A stretch of 64,000 nucleotides of DNA from Heterodera schachtii (lineage: Eukaryota; Nematoda; Chromadorea; Rhabditida; Heteroderidae), in assembly GCA_023374025.1 (NCBI GenBank), contig SIJG01000114.1, positions 32,322 to 96,321 on the forward strand, in the 5' to 3' direction. The notes beneath the pieces are model-generated. The model had not been told where the DNA came from. It did not search any database and saw nothing but the letters and a program-made list of their open reading frames with translations. Shown here piece by piece: positions 59,621 to 64,000 of the stretch. The translations under genes were made by a program, and so were the position numbers. Position 1 is the first letter of the stretch, and each line of letters starts with the position of its first letter.

Positions 59621-62600
59621 TGAGTCACATAAAAAATTTATTTACCCAAAGAAAAAATAACAAAACATTAATGGACAAAATATTAATTAAACTGCGTCTC
59701 ACCACAAGGATACACGAATACAATTAAATATCAAACTTAATTGTATAAAAATAATGAAATTTACAGTAAATGTTTTTTTTAGCGGGTTTGTTTTGATTTA
59801 AGTTTCAAAACGAAAAGTAAAATTATAAAAAAATAACATTCATTTAATTAAATTAAATTAAATTAACAATAAAAATTTATTACAGAAATATTATAATAAT
59901 TTAAAACTAAGTCTGTTCAGTCATTATTCTTCCTGTTAGTATATATTCTTCTGTTTTCAAATTATTTATTTAGAAAATAAATGTAAATAACAAAAACCAA
60001 TAATCTAAATGCCTTAAATTTGAAATTAACTGGATATCGAATCTTAAAACATCTAAAAATAAACAACTAAAAAGTGAGAAAATAAATGAACTTTTCGCCA
60101 AGATTTTTTTATAACATTATTACTTTTAAAAAGAAATTTATTGAAGAATTTGGCTTAATAAAAAACATAAATATCATAAATAATGAAAGATAAGAGTTAA
60201 AAGTAATTGTAACTTTAAATTAATTTAAAAGATAAAAATATTTTGGATGCAAAGATCGCAAGGACGTACGAGCCTTGAGTGAGTCTGGTGTAAAAGAAAA
60301 ACCAAAATTATACATAAATAATCATTCTTTTTAAAATTATTTACACAATAATTTTTTTTTAAATAACGAGTAAATTTAAGCGTTGTGGAAATGTATAAAT
60401 AAAAAAAAGGTAAATAAGCGAAAATGAATAAATTTTATAAAGATTTTTCAAATAAAAAATTATATTATAAAAATATTTTGAATTTTTTTAACTAATAAAA
60501 ATATGAAAAACAAATTCATAAAAATAAAATAAAAAGAAATCAAAAGTGAATTTTAAAAACATTATATAAACAAAATAAAATGATGTAATTTAATTAAAAT
60601 TGTAAAAACAAAACATAAGAGAAATCTATTATTTAAAAATTTCTTATGAAAACTCTTAATTCGATATTAAATAATATTTTTGGGTCAATCAATAAAAAGT
60701 GCTATCTTTTTTATAATATATTATGAAAAAAGGACAAAAAAAATAATTAATTTGAGTATTAACCTCGAAAAAAGAAACTGAGGCAATGTATTAAAATATT
60801 ATTGTCAAATAAATGTCAAAGAAAACTTAAAAATAGCACCCAAATATTCAAGTTATTATGGAAATAAACAGAATAAAATATTTTTCAAAAACTATCATTT
60901 TGGAATTTAAATATTTCACTAACAAAATTTTCTATTAAAAAAGTAATTAAATAGCAAATTATATTTTAAATTTATGAATATAAAAAATACTTATATTTTT
61001 TAATGTTGGTAAGATTTTTAATTAATTTATAAATTACAATATGCTTCAAACCCACAGAATTGCGAATAATTGGCTTATAAATTCATTTTCAACTAATAAT
61101 ACTTAAAACAATACAAAATGAATACTAATTATCATTCAGAACAACACAGAGAATCGACGAGATTTTAAATACATCTTTATTAATAAAATATTGCAAACAA
61201 ATTAAGCAACTATTTTCGGGATAGAGGACTAGACTGTATAAACATGCCAAAAATTTATCAACATAATATAAAACATGCATTCCCAGACTTTAAATAATAA
61301 AGTTAATATTATTAATGTTCTATTTAAAAAAAAAAAGCTATGCAGCTAATAAAGAAAAGAGATTTAATTAAATAAATTGTAAAAATTATTAACATAAGCA
61401 TAAAATAATAAATATCTCTGTGTGTGCGCAATTTGAAAGAAAATTATTATTGATTTATTTAAATAAAAAATATTAAAATATTTATAAAAAAATAAGTATT
61501 TTTATTTATTTTTAATAAAAAGCAAAAAACAATTTAAAAATGTAGAAATTACTGACACCTCAAAAACCTTGGCCATAGTTGGACATTTAATTTTAATTAC
61601 AATTAAAATAACATCAAATAGGCACTAAAATTAATAAAAATGCATTAAAAATAGTAAATTTCATAAACTCAAAATTTTTTATAAACATATGCGTGTTTAA
61701 TAAACATAAAGATATATTTAATACTAACAAATTCTTTTTTAATTTACAAAATTATTCGGGAAGAAACTAACTAAAAAGCGTAAATCATAAATAAATATTT
61801 CTTACAAACAAAACAGAATTTAAGTGACAATTCAAAATAATGAACAAATTAAAAAATTTTAAAACATTTATATTATAAATTTAAAATCCTAATTATTTTT
61901 CGTCAGATATTCAAAAAAGGGTATTCTTTATTAATAATTTTGAAAATAATAGTACAAAAAACAAAATCGGCGAACTATTATTTTGGATTTAAAAGAATAT
62001 ACACTTTTCATTAAAATTTAAATCTTAAAATTAAATGAATAATTTTATTTGGACATTTTAAAGAAAAACTAAAAAAAACAAAATAAAAAAGACGAAAATA
62101 AAATAAAATATGAGTAAAATAAAAGAGATGAATAATTTAAATAAAATTAATTAGTCAAAAAAAAATTGTTATAATATTTGAAAGGAAAATATTTTTCAAA
62201 ATTAATAATTCATCTTATTTAATTCTATTTACTGGTCAATCAAGCAGTGAAGAATTATTCAGCGCAATCTACTATTTGGCACTTTTCGATATAAAAATAC
62301 CCCTTTGTATAAATAAATGTGTAAATTAACAAAAAATATTAGAGTTAAAAAACGCCAAAAACTTAAGAAAAGAAATATTTTATTAATAAAAAAATTAAAA
62401 TTAAAGTAAATGTCAAAAATTTAGCAAGAAAAATATTATTATTAGAAAAGTTTAATGGTTTTTTTAAAAACAAAATTAAGCGTTAAGAATTAATAAATAA
62501 TGTAAAAATTTTTACCTTATTATCGAAAGAGGAAAAAAATAATATATAAAAATACGCAAAGAGAATAACATAAAATTTAATTGAACATTGTAAAAATACA

Positions 62601-64000
62601 AAAATATAAAATAACACGATAAAATAGCGTAAATATAACAAATAGAAAAAAAAAAAATTAAAATTAGCAATAATATTTTATAAAAATGAAAAGATTACAA
62701 ATAAATTGAACAAAATAAAACCAATTACAAATTCTCATTAAGACTGTCAATTAAAGCTAAAAATAATCATACATATTCACACCATCAGCTATAAAAATAT
62801 ACTGAATAATTTTAATAATTTTTCCGGTATAAAAAAAATAAATATTAGTCATCATGAACTATCAAAATAATATATTTTGTAGCTTATTTTATGCTATATT
62901 TTACAAAGTGGCTGGTAAATTAACAAAATTTAAAATTCATTTTCAGGCGTTATGCAAGCCAACGCAATATTAACTTTAATATCCCTTATTATCATTAGGA
63001 CTTGCTAAATAAATATGAACAAATTCTATAATTTTAAATAAAGAAATCAGCTATTTTAAATTAATTTTTTATAAATTATTTTCCATATTAAAATTAAAAA
63101 TGTTTATATTAAATTATTTATTTAAAAAATTGCGATAATAGAATCAAAAAATAAAAAATAATGATAATCATTTTCATACTATTCTATTTTGAAAATATCA
63201 ATTGAAGACATCAACTAAATCAAAAAATTTATATCCAAAAAACCATCGAAGTTATAAAATGATAAAAAAAAATAATAAAAAAATTATTGGTCTAACTAAT
63301 TAATTTATTTATAATTAAACACTTCCTCCCCCCCCCCCCCCCCCCTAAATAATTATTTCCAAGCTCTTATCAATACAAAAAAGGTGAAACAATCTATAGA
63401 AACATGAATTAATAATACAATATGCATATTTTAATTTTAATTGAACAAACAAATGAAAATAATCAAAAACAAGAATACGATCGCATAGAAAATTATTATT
63501 GGAACCAAGAGAATTATTTAATAAAATATAAAATATAAAAAATGAGAAGACAAAAAAAACATTTGAAAGTAATCAAATTTTAACAACGGAAAATTATAAC
63601 ATAATAATTTAATTGAAGAAAATTACCAACAATTAAAAATCGCTAAACAAAGCTAAATTTATAAACAAAATGCTTTTATTCTACCAAAATATAAAATATA
63701 CAAAAGTATCACAAAGGAAATAAATTTATTTAAATTCAATAACGAAAAACAGAAAGTTTTATTATATTCATACTTTGATATATCACTATAAAAAGCATAT
63801 CAATTTTTTTTCTATTTATGTAATAAAATAAAACCATTTAATTATAGCAAAAAGTTAGAAGTATAATAAAAAAAATATTTAAATTTTTTAAACTAAAAGT
63901 GGGATTATAAATAAATTAACCTATTTCAGATTAGAAGCAAACAACTAATTTGTAAGTGAGTAAATATACAAAATAATTAAACTAGTTTAAATAATTTAAA
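59621..64000. other. Gene-free A-rich block, opposite polarity
   Basis: From about 59.6 kb A exceeds T on the plus strand to the end of the window. 63430-63580 is an inverted copy of 34430-34580. A run of 18 C lies at 63328-63345. No gene seen. Confidence 0.65.

Noticed and set aside
59473..59727. An 84-codon open frame in the AT-rich domain
   Set aside because: It lies partly in a recurring repeat block and straddles the polarity switch; no splice or start context and no recognisable motif.
1..64000. tRNA or rRNA genes
   Set aside because: I looked for cloverleaf T-arm patterns (GGTTCGAATCC-like) and rRNA-like GC blocks and saw none; a dedicated scan could still find one.

Overview
The window looks like nuclear DNA of a nematode. 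Introns are short (52-258 nt) and end in TTTCAG-like acceptors, intergenic DNA is very AT-rich, and real exons stand out as islands of balanced base composition. Codon style (many ATT, TTT, GGC, AAA, GCC) is reminiscent of cyst nematodes such as Heterodera or Globodera. That placement is inference; nothing here names a species.

Left part (1-14.1 kb): the only host-gene territory. I could assemble two spliced genes whose exon phases all agree. One is a plus-strand eIF4E-like gene (4993-7368, six exons). The other is a minus-strand three-exon gene for a 90-residue membrane-like protein with a 24-nt microexon (9804-10395). A third locus is a ubiquitin-like terminal exon (8464-8902) broken by a 282-bp hAT-like MITE flanked by a perfect 8-bp target-site duplication. 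Weaker exon candidates lie near 1047, 3504 and 3925. Between them sit many foldback or hAT-like non-autonomous elements (1-700, 1825-2519, 2848-3428, 10694-11943, 12442-12750, 13286-13606, and a truncated one at 13953-14103). Several have terminal arms built of short palindromic 'words', and three elements (at 1.8, 10.7 and 40.5 kb) share an internal GC-rich hairpin module although their termini are unrelated.

Middle (20.8-29.0 kb): one complete, apparently young Ty3/Gypsy-type LTR retrotransposon on the plus strand. It has 279-bp LTRs differing at one base, a GAAT target duplication, a gag-protease ORF, and a pol ORF (RT, RNase H, integrase) in the -1 frame that is reachable through a canonical-form slippery heptamer. 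A roughly 390-residue post-integrase extension looks like a degenerate SGNH-hydrolase fold and is preceded by a strong splice-acceptor-like sequence.

Right part (14.1-20.8 and 29.0-64 kb): no convincing gene. This is extremely AT-rich DNA, T-rich on the top strand, made of diverged long-period repeats: the same 150-400-bp blocks recur at intervals of about 8-22 kb. The T-rich/A-rich polarity flips at about 59.6 kb, and at least one block is found inverted beyond the flip. Embedded in it are a 0.88-kb TIR element (35953-36828), a foldback element (37000-37457) and a 1.25-kb GC-rich foldback element (40503-41754).
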